A stretch of 64,000 bases of DNA, from positions 10,622,501 to 10,686,500 of the forward strand of contig NC_087118.1 in assembly GCF_963855985.1 (NCBI RefSeq), given 5' to 3'. Position numbers and translations under genes: made by a program. Under the pieces are notes generated by a model, which saw only the letters and a program-made list of their open reading frames with translations, was not told the origin of the DNA and did not search any database. Shown piece by piece: positions 11,383 through 23,190 of this stretch. Source of the stretch: Ostrinia nubilalis (lineage: Eukaryota > Arthropoda > Insecta > Lepidoptera > Crambidae). The stretch's first letter is position 1, and each line of letters begins with the position of its first letter.

Positions 11383-14300
11383 AAACTGTATTTAATATTA
11401 GTTGTTCTAATTTTGCCTTATAACTCGGACAGTCGGGCGAACCGCTCAAATGGTCGTTTGGTTTTTTAAAACGTTTACATGCCGCGCAAACTGGCTTAAA
11501 GTCTTTGGCGGTATTTTTAATACAATCTTTCGTATCGTGGGCCTCGGCGCAATACCCACAACAGCTAGATTTTTCCGTGCAAAATTTCGCAACATGACCA
11601 TATTGCTGACATTTCATGCAACGAACTATTTCTACGTCATCGTTAAAGCGACAGGTAGCCCAATCAATAAAATTTTTTTCCTTTGTATTTATCAAATGTT
11701 TACGGATCTCGGGCTCGAGCTCTAAACCGATCCATTTTCTACCGTTGTTTAAAACACGACGACGAACTATTTTTGTTGACTTAATAAAATTTTCTTCAGA
11801 AATAGACATTTCATCCTTAATATTTTGCCTATACAAAGCTGACATAAATGCGGCGTCTTCTCATGTTGCGGGTACGTCTTTAACAAGAATTCTAGGTCGA
11901 CGTCCTTTCGGTTTTTCTAAACGTAAGCCCGCGGATTTAATACCGGCGACGGATTGTAACTTTTTAATTTGGTTTTCGTTCGTTACGCGAAGTACTACAC
12001 CCGCATTTGCCGTTTTCTTTAAACCTACAATTTGAAACCCGTCGTCCGTAGGATTGATCGCTTTCATCAACGCTTGTTTTGTCGCCGATGATGAGCCGAA
12101 CTCGGCCGAGCGCTCACTAGTGGGATACGCAACGACACAGGGAAGGGGCGTGCGTGTTTCCATTGCCGCAGCGGCCGGAGCGACTTTAGGCATTTTTAGC
12201 TTAAGGCTTTCTGCGTAGGTGGGCTTTGAGACATTGCCAATAACATTATTTCCGTACCGCGCGGGAATAACTTGACATGCCATTTTTGCGTACTTTTCAG
12301 GGGAGCGATTTTAAAGTTTAGAGATCTCTGGTAAATCGGAATTAATGATAATTGATATTTTTATGATTGAAATAAGCTAATTCGATCCGTATCTTTCGAT
12401 TGGCATAAGAATTGGATTAAATTATCTTCTTAATCTATTAAAAAAAAGACTTGTCAAGTTGTGTACCGACGACTTGTCAAGTTATTCACCAAAGAAAAAC
12501 AAATATTTAAGGTGTAAAAATTGGATTTAAGTTAATTATTTTGAATGAAGTTTAAGTAAAAAAACAAAACATAAAAATAGAACATATTTTTATAATTTTT
12601 GCAATGAAATAGTAACAAATTTATTAGAAAAATCAAATATAATCGCAGATTATGATTGCTTTTAATCAGATAATTGTACGTTAATTTAAATTAAAAAAAA
12701 AGAAAAATAAAAGAACAAAAGCCATGCTTTATAACAAGCACAATTTTAATTATTTTAAGCTTACCATTAAGCTTAAAATAATATCGAACACAAAGATTTT
12801 TTTAGTACTTAGGCCTTTTCCTGGACGCTAATACACGCTCCAAACGTAGCTTACCCTTTGTGATAGCCAATTTGCGTCCACATTATCACGACTATTTTTT
12901 AAATACAGACGTTGTAAATAATATTAAATAAAAAGCAAACTGAGCCTAGAGAGGAGACCATAATTATTGCAAATTGAGCCATACTATTGAAATTTCAAAA
13001 AATTAAATAAACTAAAATATATTATATGTTTGTTTATAATTATTAAGTGTGATACCTAAATATTTTGAATACCAATTACTTAGTAAGATTTTATCTATAT
13101 TTTTTTATTTCCATGTTGTTTTAATTATTAGTGATTTTGAATGCATTTTTTCTATATTATATTAATATTATAAAGATATTATAAAACTTCTAATGGTTTA
13201 GAGCAAGTTTAATACTATACTTATAAAGACTAGGTAAAGGGAGCATAATGACAACAATTTTTCGTTCAAAATGATTACGAAAAATTGTATAATATTTTTA
13301 TTCCTCAAATCTACCAACTCACTAAATGGACGAGTTCTGGCGTATCGACCCTACTTACTTTTACCTCATCATTATTCCTAATTAATGTCATTGAAGTCAA
13401 TAGACTATAAAAAATATCCGGAACTTAAAGTTGACCTAAAAGTTTATTATTAGATTTTTTACTTATATTCGGTTGTCAAACGAAATCTTAGTCTGTTATG
13501 AAAAAACATTAGTAGATAGTATCTACCTATTGAGTAAACTTATCCTTCTACTTTCAACTTGCTATTTAAACGTTAATTTAGTTTTAAACTATTGAAAATA
13601 GTAATAAAAGTAATAATTAACGCTTAAATATATTATACAAATATTTTCAGGGGTTGGTAAGTAGAAAATATTTAAAGACGCTCGAAATCCTGACAATGTT
13701 ATATTTTAACAACTGCTAATGACACATATAAAAATATGATTATACGAAGGTAATAGTTGGATAACTCCAAATATCCAAACTCTTGACAGCGTGCTTAACT
13801 AGACAACTGCACATATCATGGATATGTTTAGTACACAGACGGGATCATAACTTGATAACTGTTTTTGTCAAATTAAAAACGAAAATCCATAAATGTATTA
13901 GTCGAGATATTAATAAATACATGTTCTGACATACATTGATAAATCGAAATATAAATGTTTGTACGAATAATATTAATTGGATATATCGTTATGTCAAATA
14001 TTTATCGCCTAAATTGAAGATATTTACTTATGAACAAGAGCTGTATTTCAAGTTTTTTTTGGGTATTTCGAGTTGAGTTTTTTATAACAGTAGGGGATAA
14101 GGTAGAGGAAGCGTTTAAGCTAATAAAAAAAAAAGTGCAGGTCGAGATGTCAAGTTATTCCCGCGCGGTACGGATTTTGACTACAATTTTTATTGATTTT
14201 AGCCTCTAATAAGTCACGTTGCGCGATGGCCAATTTTGTCTCGGTTGATGATGATTTTAATGCCAGTAAAGATACGATTTCCGTGACTCGCTGTGTCATA

Positions 14301-14614
14301 TCCATAACTGTCGACCGATTTTTAACGTCAATTCGCGAACCGAGTGAATTAATGACGACATTTATTTTTGTAAGATACGACGCGGCTTCATTTACTAAGT
14401 CGTACTGTGTTTGATCCGGTGCCGTCGAATTATCGTCTAGACCGGGCGAATCCGATAGTTGTACGCGTTTACAAGACGATGGCAACACATTTGTTGGAGA
14501 TAATGCTTCGCTACGTGTCCTTTTTCCTACACTAGGCGGAGAACGTTGCGTTAAATTGCTACGGAGAAACACTTCGTTAGCGACGTCGACGGGTTGATCG
14601 TTGAACAGAGGCAT
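11375..14614 (-). pseudogene. R1-type ORF1 (gag-like), split by a DNA transposon
   Basis: The N-terminal part (14614 to 14178) starts MPLFNDQPVDVANE and ends in a helical, probably coiled-coil stretch. The C-terminal part (12247 to 11375) contains three CCHC-like knuckles (CMKCQQYGHVAKFC, CGYCAEAHDTKDC, CAACKRF...C), typical of R1 ORF1 RNA-binding proteins. Between them lies the element at 12252-14173; excision with one AAAT copy gives a continuous frame through N-C-S-Q-N-N-V-I-G. A TGA at 11861-11863 interrupts the frame after VKDVPAT. ORF1 would coat the LINE RNA in the cytoplasm (family knowledge). Confidence 0.8.
12252..14173. mobile_element. 1.9-kb DNA transposon with 27-bp ends and 4-bp duplication
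   Basis: Perfect 27-bp inverted ends start CCGTACCGCGCGGGAATAAC at 12252 and, on the other strand, at 14173. The duplication is ATTT on both sides (12248-12251, 14174-14177), confirmed by in-frame restoration of the R1 ORF1. The interior is AT-rich and non-coding. Inner copies of the terminal core 'TTGTCAAGTT' occur at about 12450 and 12475, like subterminal transposase sites. A 4-bp duplication occurs in Sola, Chapaev and Ginger types; TTAA-type piggyBac is excluded. I do not recognise the family. Confidence 0.85.
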
Positions 14615-14830
14615 GACGGACGAGTTTATACTTTATAGTCGGGCGCAATGGAAACGCGCACCGCTGACGCAGCGCGCTTACGGTCGACCCGCCACCTCGG
14701 TTGGCGCGGGCCGATTTTATCAAACACCCGCAACGAGAGAAAATAAAAAAAAAGATGTTTACTCACCGAATATTTAACCAGAAAACACAAACGAGGCGAT
14801 AAATAGACGGAATTTTTTTGATACAATACA

Positions 14831-17503
14831 TTACATTTGGCTATTATGATCCTGATATAATGAAATATATGATTTTAAATTTTTGCGTTCCATTTCAACT
14901 AAAATAGATAAACACGGATTGAGCGACATTTTTATATGAGTTACATACAGTCATGTCAAGTACGAATACGAATACTGTGTGTCGAGGTAACGCCACAGAA
15001 TACATAATAGTAGCAACAGAAATTGCACTCCTTTGTGTAGGATCAGATGCCGACATTTTAACGGTAATAATAATAATACAAAATATCTAACGCACATGGT
15101 GCATTCGAAATCGCACCTTACTACTACGCTCACAAGAGCGCAATTTTTTTGTGTTCAGAATTGATCTACCTCACAGCTCAAGCGCAGGGTTGTATAAGCA
15201 AAGTAAAATAAATAAAAACTTAATTTTAAGAAGCATTGTATTTACGATTGGTAAACTTTAATCTAGTGGTGTTTGTATAATCGTACCATCTCTAAAGGTA
15301 CCTATTAATAAACTTCAGTGTTACGATAATTCGAAATTGGACGAACAGTTTTAAAAGGTGTAGTGTCGGAAAATAGACACGGTGAAGTAAAGTTAATGTT
15401 TATATTAGCTAAAATAATTTTTTTGCTACAGTTTTTTGTCATAAGTATTTCAAAATTATTTAAAAAGTTTAGTTTTTTAAATTATTTAAATTACTACAAT
15501 TAATTATTATTCCTAAATATTACGATTTTCCATTAAAGAAGGATATCAGTGCTTTTGGAACAATAAACCTTGATTGTGACGATGATCGACCGAGCGTGGA
15601 TAGAAATACGCGTTTGCTCACAGGCGCGTGGCGGCCCTAACTGATTTGCAACTTGAAGTTGTCGCGCGCTGTAGGTAATTATCTCGGCCGGCATAGGCGA
15701 GTGACGGAGGCCTGGTAACGCCACTACAATGTAACATTATGACAAGATGAGGGTAGTTTAAAATATTTAAGCCCACCAGAACAGACATTTCCGCCAGCTG
15801 CCAGTCTGCTTGTGATCACGGCTGCATCATACATAGGCAGCCGAAAAATCAAGCCGCATACAAAAACAGACTTCTTTTTCTATGCGGTTATCACTTTTGA
15901 TTTGATTTTGAAATAAATCATATAAAAAAGCTATGAAAAACAGTATATCAGAACAGCAGATGGAGATGTTTGAAGAAACTTTCGATGGATAATTTTTTGT
16001 CTTATTTTCACATTTTCATCACTAAAGTTTGAATTTTTGTCGAAATCCAATATCTAATTACTACAAGTGATATTTAGTTATTATCGTTGGAAAGAAGAGA
16101 TAATTAGATGTTTTAATGATCTTAAAAACAATCCACTAACACACATTTCATTTTTTTAATCAATTTCTAAGTTAAGTTTTTTATCGTGTTTTATACTTTT
16201 GTTAAACTTTGGCTGCTCGTAATTAGCTATCCAATCATTATCTGGATATAAAATGTTTTTATTAGACTAAAGACATATTGGATATTCATATCAAATTAAA
16301 AAAATCGGTTGAAAACGCGAGAAAAAAGAAGCAGTTATAGGTCAAATTGCGAAAAAAAAAAAATCATAAAAATATAAATAAAAAAAAAGTAGCTCATTTA
16401 GGGTCAAATGGGCGAACTTTTATTCAAAACGAAATTTACCTTACATACGAAGTTTGTTTAATGTTCTACCAAACACCTGTATAATTTATATTAGTATCCG
16501 GGATCGAAATAAGTGGTATCAATTTACCTTCGCGACGCGACGAGATGATTGAGCTGGATGAATCGAAAATTCCTTGGGAAAAAATCCGATTTTTTGTGGG
16601 GACCAATGAGATAAAAAAAAACTCATACCAACCAAAACCAATATACCAAACGGGGTACCCTGTAGATTACCAATCGAAACGCAAAATGCACAAAAGTGAT
16701 GTGATGTTTCCAAGAAATTAATAAAATACGGTTTTGTTAATTACAGAATTTAAATAATCCTTTGTAGGTATTTTTTGTTGTCTTGTGATTTCCTATACCT
16801 AAGTGCGTTGTTTTATTATTATTACCTACTAATACATAAGAAAAAAATACCTATGTATTATCTATAAATAAATCTAGAATAAATAGATAATCAGACAAAT
16901 AAATCTAGAAAAAATAGATAATCAGCATCTTGTATACCTATGTATTTAAATTATCTTCAACATTTTATAATGCCTATACATATTTAAAATGACGTAGTAA
17001 GTACTCAAATCACTTTCATTCAGCCGCCGAACTACTATGAGTACCGAGTGTACCATCTGCGCTATAAATTCTTTATAGAAAAACAGAGAACAGAACATAG
17101 AAAAAAAAAGAAGCGGAGCGGGCCGAAATGCGACACAGCCTCCCCGTGCGAACGCTAGTGAAAGACTGAGCTCCCGCATTCGCGCGGCCCGCGTGTGGAA
17201 ATTACAGGGTATTTTGAATGTATGACACGTAATACATTATTTTTGAAAAAAAATGAACAACAATTTTTTAGATAATTAAATTTTATATCATTTGGTGAAA
17301 GAATCATTAAAATCGCTTCAGCCGTTTAGGAGTAGTAGGAAATTTCTTTGGTGAAATTAGAAGAAAGTTAAGATTTAACCGGAGCCACCGTTAAAACCAG
17401 GGGAGTACTGTTTTCAAAAATACTGTTTACTTATAGGCGTAAATAGTTAAAATATTAATTTAACATTTCAAAATAATTAGTGTTGCAATCTGTTGGAGGT
17501 TAT
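14831..17503. other. AT-rich DNA with short direct repeats and GC patches
   Basis: No gene is supported. A 30-bp unit containing 'AATAAATCTAGAA' and 'AATAGATAATCAG' is repeated twice in tandem at about 16866-16925. GC-rich patches lie at 15585-15720 and 17110-17190; the first shares 'GCTGTAGGTAATTATC' and a following 'GGCCTG' region with 39076-39120, suggesting a common dispersed repeat. Confidence 0.45.
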
Positions 17504-17551
17504 GTTTTTGTGGTTTTCAATCAATTAACATTGCTTGAAAACCACAAAAAC
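17504..17551 (+). repeat. Perfect 17-bp hairpin
   Basis: GTTTTTGTGGTTTTCAA at 17504-17520 is exactly reverse-complemented at 17535-17551, with a 14-base loop. It lies about 500 bases upstream of the LINE ORF1, in or near what may be its 5' untranslated region. It could be a small MITE remnant or an RNA structure. Confidence 0.7.
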
Positions 17552-18053
17552 TTCCTTTATGGGAAGTAAATTGCAATCAAACAGTACAACAAAACACTCC
17601 ACAAACCTCACGAAAGTGAGATTCTTCACAATTCATTACGATTCGGCTCTGTTGTGCCTCTCTTTACTTGACAATAAGTGGAAGTAAAGTTGAAGATAAC
17701 AACACCTTGGCCGCAGACAAACTTACTCAACACACTCAACAATATACCTTTTGACACCTCACACATCTTTTGTTTGTTTGATTGTGTAAATTGTTAATAG
17801 TAAAATGTAGTTTTAATCCTTGTTGAAAACTAAAAATATTACCCGCAGAAAAAAAAAGAGTAAAGTATTCAATATTGCTTATTTGAATAATAATAATTAT
17901 AAAAAGGATTTCATGAGAGTTAAATTATGTGGAATTAGATTAGAAATAAAGTTTAAAAATTCAAATAATAACTTATAACTCGTACCCCCTATTTTGCATA
18001 AATATCCGCTATACACTTCCTTTGGATAATTTCAGACAAAAACCACATTCAAC

Positions 18054-19556
18054 ATGCTCACACGCAGAGCAGCGGCACAAGCCATTGAGCTGAAACTTAA
18101 GCGGGCACTCGAGGAACTGAAACAGAGTCAAGAAAGCTGTAACCAACTCATTAGGGAAAGAGAGGAGAGCGAGGAGGAAATTACTCATACAATAAGAAAG
18201 AATACAGAACTAAAACAAGAATTGGCAGAACTGCATGTCCGTCTCCAGGAGGTAACCGAGCACCGTGATGAACTACTGCATACAATCAGTACCTTCGACC
18301 AGTGCAGCAATATCTTTGAGCAGACCTTGATGCGCAACAATGAGTTAGAAGCTGAACTGAGGGACGCCAATAAGACCATACTGCACTTCGAAGAGGAACG
18401 AAAGCAGCAGGAGTTCACACACACTCTGAACTTATACGAAGAGCTAATTGGGAGTCCTGGTGGACGTGCAGTGCTACCAGACTTAAATGTATCTTGCGAC
18501 ACTAAATCATTTGAGAACGTTAGTCGGCCATTTACTTTTTCTAGTAGAAATAAATTAAAAAAGTATGTTAAAATTAATAGGTTTATTTCTAAAACAAAAA
18601 AATTAATAAAAAGGCAAGAACAGTTTCACAAAAGTATTCTGTTAAGGAAAAAGAATCTAGATTTGGTTGACAGTCTAGAAATTTACCACAGTAAACTAGT
18701 AGAGAGTAGGTCCACTCATAACTTGGACGTTGAAAGGTTGCAGGCTGAAATCACAAACTTGCATGACTCGCTTGCATCCATAACAGCTAAATATAATTCA
18801 GCCAGGGAACAAATTAACGAACATATCCTGGCAGCAAACAATCTCTTAGATCTAGGCAATCCTACTACGGATTTTAAATCTCTGCCAAACATAACAATGC
18901 AAAGTCAGCAACAAACTGATGGCGGCTTGCGGCCTTCAATGTCTTCAAAAACGGGACTGTTGAATGTACATAAATCAAGCAATGTAGTGTTGTTCTCAGA
19001 TAGGCTAGGAGTTGGTTATGGCCCCTTATTAAATTAAAAATTAGATTGTAAAATAATAAATAACTGTATGCCAGACGCATCTTATTGTCAATTAATGAAT
19101 GGCATAAAAAATAGTAAACAATTACACAGTAATTCTATTTTAATTATAATGTTAGGAAACAGTCAGAATATAAATAGGAAAAATATTCTACATATTTTTT
19201 CCATGCTGGCCAGCCTTAATATTCATAAAATAATTATGTGTGCCCTGCCATACTGTAAAAATGGCTCCTCTGAAACTAATGAAAGTATTCACTTACTGAA
19301 TACTTTATTATTTAATTTGACTGTTCGTCATAGCGACAAATTTGTCTATTTTGACACTAATAAATTTATTAATAATAAGTTCATAATGACAGGCAGCTCT
19401 TTACACCTGCCTCAAAGCATAAAATTAAAACTTGCTACATTGTTAGCTTATAATATTAACTGTGTTATTAACACAAAACAAGTAAATTCCACTTTTGATA
19501 TTATTAGAAGAAATACTAATACTAATATTTCTGTGACGACCTCTGATTTAAACTGA
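18054..19556 (+). pseudogene. LINE ORF1: coiled coil plus SGNH-esterase-like domain, one internal stop
   Basis: The first 327 codons start MLTRRAAAQAIELKLKRALE and form long heptad-rich coiled coils (roughly residues 5-130 and 215-265), then reach VVLFSDRLGVGYGPLLN, which resembles SGNH block I with a modified GDS. TAA at 19035-19037 stops the frame. The same frame then continues for another 172 codons to 19556 with IIMLGNSQ, KIIMCALPY and a terminal SSLHLPQSIKLKLATLLA resembling the HL-x-x-x-G block of esterases. CR1-type ORF1 proteins commonly combine such an esterase with nucleic-acid-binding or coiled-coil parts (family knowledge). The stop therefore looks like a single nonsense mutation rather than two genes. 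Confidence 0.7.
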
Positions 19557-19710
19557 GAGGGACGACAACAGACAGGTCTATTAAAGGATTTAATATTGTT
19601 CATCAAAATTTACAAGGCCTGGCTGGCAAAGAATTAGAACTAGAATTGTTTTTAAAAAAATACGATGTTCATGTATTATGTTTAACCGAACATTGGCTTA
19701 AAATTATGAA

Positions 19711-22700
19711 TTGATGTTTCATATAGGAAATTATAAAGTTTGTAGTTCGTTCACCAGGGAGTCTGCTATTAGAGGGGGGTCACTCATATTATTAAATAAT
19801 CAATTTAAATACAAGGAAAGAAAAGACATTGTCTCACTCTCAGTCGAACGAACTATAGAACTTGCGTGTGCAGAGCTAGAGCAGTATATTATAATTGTAA
19901 GTGTGTACAAGCCCCCATCTGCAAATTACCAATTATTCGAATCCACTATGGAGGAGGTCTTAAAAAAGGTATTTAAATCAAATAAGAGAGTAGTTGTATG
20001 TGGAGATTTTAATATAGATTTATTAGATAATACTCAATATAAAATAAGATTCTTAAACCTTTTTAAATCTTTTAATTTATCACATCTTTTCAATGATCCT
20101 ACTAGAATCACTCCAACATCAGCTACTTGCTTAGATAACATTTTTTGTAACTGTGATATTCAAAGTAAATCAATAATTAATTGCCTTAGTTCAGATCATA
20201 GTGGACAATTGGCCACATTTGAACACCATCATGTCCCTAGTACAGTGGATGTTGTTTGTAGGCCAATAACAACTAACCGAATTGACAAATTTAAGAAAAA
20301 TATTTGTGATGGTATTGATAAACTTATATTAGATGACAATAATGTCGATCAAATTTATGAGGATCTATTCAGTGTTGTGAGTGAGGAATTCAAAACCACA
20401 TTTCCACAGAAAAAGATCCGAATAAATTCTGTTAAATGTAAATTTGATGACTGGGCTACAACTGGCATTCACAAGAGTAGAAATAAAATGTATGAATTAT
20501 ATAGTCTTAAAGCCGATACGCAAGATCTGAGTGTTATAGAATATGTTAAAAATTACTCAAAAATATTTAAAAAGGTTTGTTTGGCTGCTAAATCAAATCA
20601 TCTTCGAAACATGATTTTAAATTCTAATAATAAAGCTAAGGCTACGTGGAACATAATAAATAAACAAACATGTAAAAATAAATCGAAGGATAACACTTTT
20701 TCACTGAAAATCGGAAACGAAATTATAAATTCCGATACAGAAGTTGCAACCACATTTGAGACATTCTTCTCCAATATTGCGTCTGAAACAACTAAAGAAC
20801 TGAATTCATCACCAGTTCTTGCAGAGTCTCTTTTAAAATCTAATGTCACCGAGTGCCAGTGTCTGCTCCAGTTCAGGCATATAGATTGTAATACAATAAT
20901 TAAAACCTTTAGAGAATTAAATATGAAAAAAACTGAGGACCTTTGGGGAATCTCCGTCAGTATAATTGGAACAATTATTGACACCATAGCTCCTCACCTT
21001 GCATTCATTTTTAATACATGTATTGATCAAGGTTGCTTTCCTAGCTTAATGAAGTTAAGTAAAATAATTCCATTGTTCAAGGCTGGTGACAAATGTGACC
21101 CCTCTAATTTTCGACCGATTTCTATTCTACCAGTACTTAGCAAAATTTTCGAGAAAATTATTTTCCACCAACTTCTATCTCACTTCATTTTTAACAAATT
21201 ATTACACAATAAGCAATTTGGTTTTACGAAAGGTAGAAGTACTACTGACGCTGGGGTAGCACTATTGAAACACGTCTTTGATGCTTGGGAGAGTAAAAAG
21301 GACGCTGTTGGTATTTTCTGTGATCTTTCAAAAGCGTTTGATTGTGTAGACCACCAAACCTTACTAAACAAATTGCGACATTATGGTGTTTCGAATAAGT
21401 CACTTGATCTGCTGAACTCGTATCTCACAGGCAGAAAACAAAAAGTTTGTATTAACGGAACTGAGTCTTCTGGAGCACCTCTTACTATGGGTGTGCCGCA
21501 GGGATCAATATTGGGACCTTTGCTATTTCTTATTTACATTAATGACCTTCCTTACTTTGTAAAAGATCTGTGTGATATTGTGTTATTTGCTGATGACACA
21601 TCTCTCATTTTCAAAGTTGATAGAGGTAAAGTAAATTTTGACGATATTAATAACACACTCTCACAGGTTCTACATTGGTTCACTGTTAACAACTTATTGT
21701 TAAATGCAAACAAAACTAAGTGCATTAAATTTACCTTACCTAATGTGAGGCAGGTTTCCACGCAATTAATGGTGAAGAATGAACCATTAAATAGCATAAA
21801 TTCCACAACATTCCTGGGAATCACTTTAGATGCTAAACTTCAATGGGGTCCTCATATTGAAACTTTGTCAAAAAGGCTCAGTTCGGCTGCTTTTGCAGTG
21901 AGAAAGATAAGGCAATTAACTGACATTGAAACGGCAAGGCTAGTATATTTTAGCTATTTTCATAGTATAATGTGGGAAAGAGTCATTAATAAAAGGTTAC
22001 TTGAAATAACTAGCGTTACTGAAAACCAATGCGGATTCGTCGCCGGTAGATCCACAACTGATGCCATACACTCGGTCAGAATACTAATGGAAAAGTACAG
22101 AGACAACAAGACAGACTTGCACATGATATTCATCGACCTAGAGAAAGCTTTCGACCGGGTACCGAGAGAATTAATCTGGCACGCGCTAAGGGCTCAGAGT
22201 GTGCCCGAGCATTACATAATGATTGTCAAAGATATGTACCACCAAGTATCAACCAAAGTGCGAAGTCCAGCCGGAACAAGCAAAGAATTTGGCGTGAAGG
22301 TTGGGGTGCACCAAGGCTCCGCACTCAGTCCTCTGCTGTTTAATGTTGTTATGAATCATCTCACCTCAAATCTGCAACGAACGCCGCCATGGGACATCCT
22401 ATATGCGGACGACGTCGTAATGATCAGTGAAGATGTGAACAACCTACAGCAGATTTTAGAAAAGTGGAGGGAAGCTCTGGAAACATCTGGTCTGCGAATA
22501 AGCAGAGAGAAGACCGAGTACATGCACTGCAACTTTAGTGGCGTCAACAGCAAACACACCATCTGTCTGCAGAACACCCAGCTAAAAGAAGTGGACCATT
22601 TCAAATACCTAGGGTCAGTCATCAGTAAAGATGGGTCGATAGACACTGATGTCACCCATCGCATAAATACTGGGTGGATGAAATGGAGAGAACTATCCGG

Positions 22701-23163
22701 CGTGCTATGCGATACCCGAATGCCCGTGCGCATAAAGGGACGAGTATACAGAGCAGCCGTCAGACCAGCCATGACATACGGATCCGAATGCTGGCCGCTC
22801 AAAAAGCAGTACGAAAACCAATTGCACTGCGCTGAGATGAAGATGCTCAGATGGGCAGGTGGTGTAACTAGGCTGGACCATGTAAGAAACACACACATAA
22901 GAGGCACCTTTAAAGTGAGACCTATCCCAGCTAAATTGCAGGAGAGCCGTCTGCGGTGGTACGGACACGTCATGAGGCGACCACCCGACCATATGACCAG
23001 AAAAGTGCTAGACATCCAAACTAAGCCCCGCGGACGAGGAAGACCCCGAATTACATGGATGTCCGTAATCAATAACGACCTTAAAGAAGCCCAAGTTAAC
23101 AGTAAGACAGCCCAGGACCGAGCCGCCTGGAGACGCATGACGCGGAGGGCCGACCCCAAATAA
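19711..23163 (+). pseudogene. 1,150-codon fused frame with two reverse transcriptases
   Basis: One uninterrupted frame contains the CR1-type endonuclease (without its first 40 or so residues), the CR1-type reverse transcriptase (catalytic FADD at about residue 625) and, from about residue 754, the C-terminal two thirds of an RTE-type reverse transcriptase (catalytic YADD at about residue 895) with its C-terminal domain, ending RRADPK. The fusion is due to a nested insertion that happens to preserve frame. Whether it is ever translated is unknown; it lacks an obvious start codon in context, and nothing suggests a functional bifunctional enzyme. Confidence 0.8.
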
Positions 23164-23190
23164 AATGGGAATGGGCCAGGCAAAGTAGTA
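21973..23190 (+). mobile_element. 5'-truncated RTE-like LINE inserted in the CR1-type ORF2
   Basis: The insert begins WERVINKRLLEITSVTENQ and shows GFVAGRSTTDAIHSVR, FIDLEKAFDRVPRELIW, VHQGSALSPLLFN, ILYADDVVMIS and a C-terminal RLRWYGHVMRRP, all characteristic of RTE-type elements. It ends with a stop at 23161-23163 and about 27 untranslated bases. Flanking host bases (AGTATAATG on the left, AGTAGTAATG on the right) look like a short, diverged target duplication. It is higher in G+C than the surrounding LINE, consistent with a different source family. Confidence 0.85.

Larger units (their letters stand above)
8255..14830 (-). mobile_element. R1-clade non-LTR retrotransposon, interrupted
   Basis: This minus-strand LINE has the R1 layout: ORF1 with CCHC knuckles, then ORF2 with endonuclease, reverse transcriptase and a C-terminal Cys/His motif. 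ORF2 starts inside the end of ORF1 (ATGGCTAA overlap at about 11375-11382). The 5' untranslated part probably reaches about 14830, and the 3' end lies near 8255. It carries a 1,922-bp DNA element in ORF1, three in-frame TGA stops and one frameshift in the reverse transcriptase (around 9815-9830), so it is dead. No 28S rDNA or (TTAGG)n flank is visible, so site-specific R1 or SART targeting is not supported. Confidence 0.85.

Noticed and set aside
9282..11863. UGA read as tryptophan (alternative code)
   Set aside because: TGG encodes Trp elsewhere in the same ORFs and the element has a frameshift too; it is simply decayed.
12256..12283. Start of R1 ORF1 C-terminal part at 12283 (MACQVIPARYG)
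   Set aside because: Those residues come from the terminal repeat of the inserted element; the real frame continues across the insertion.
8255..14830. Site-specific R1 (28S rDNA) or telomeric SART/TRAS insertion
   Set aside because: No 28S sequence or TTAGG repeats at either end.
17225..17350. Similarity to 23880-24010 as a target duplication of the CR1-type LINE
   Set aside because: Only short words (GAACAACAATTTTTTAG, a TTTAGGAG-like word) are shared with different spacing; far too long and diverged for a duplication.
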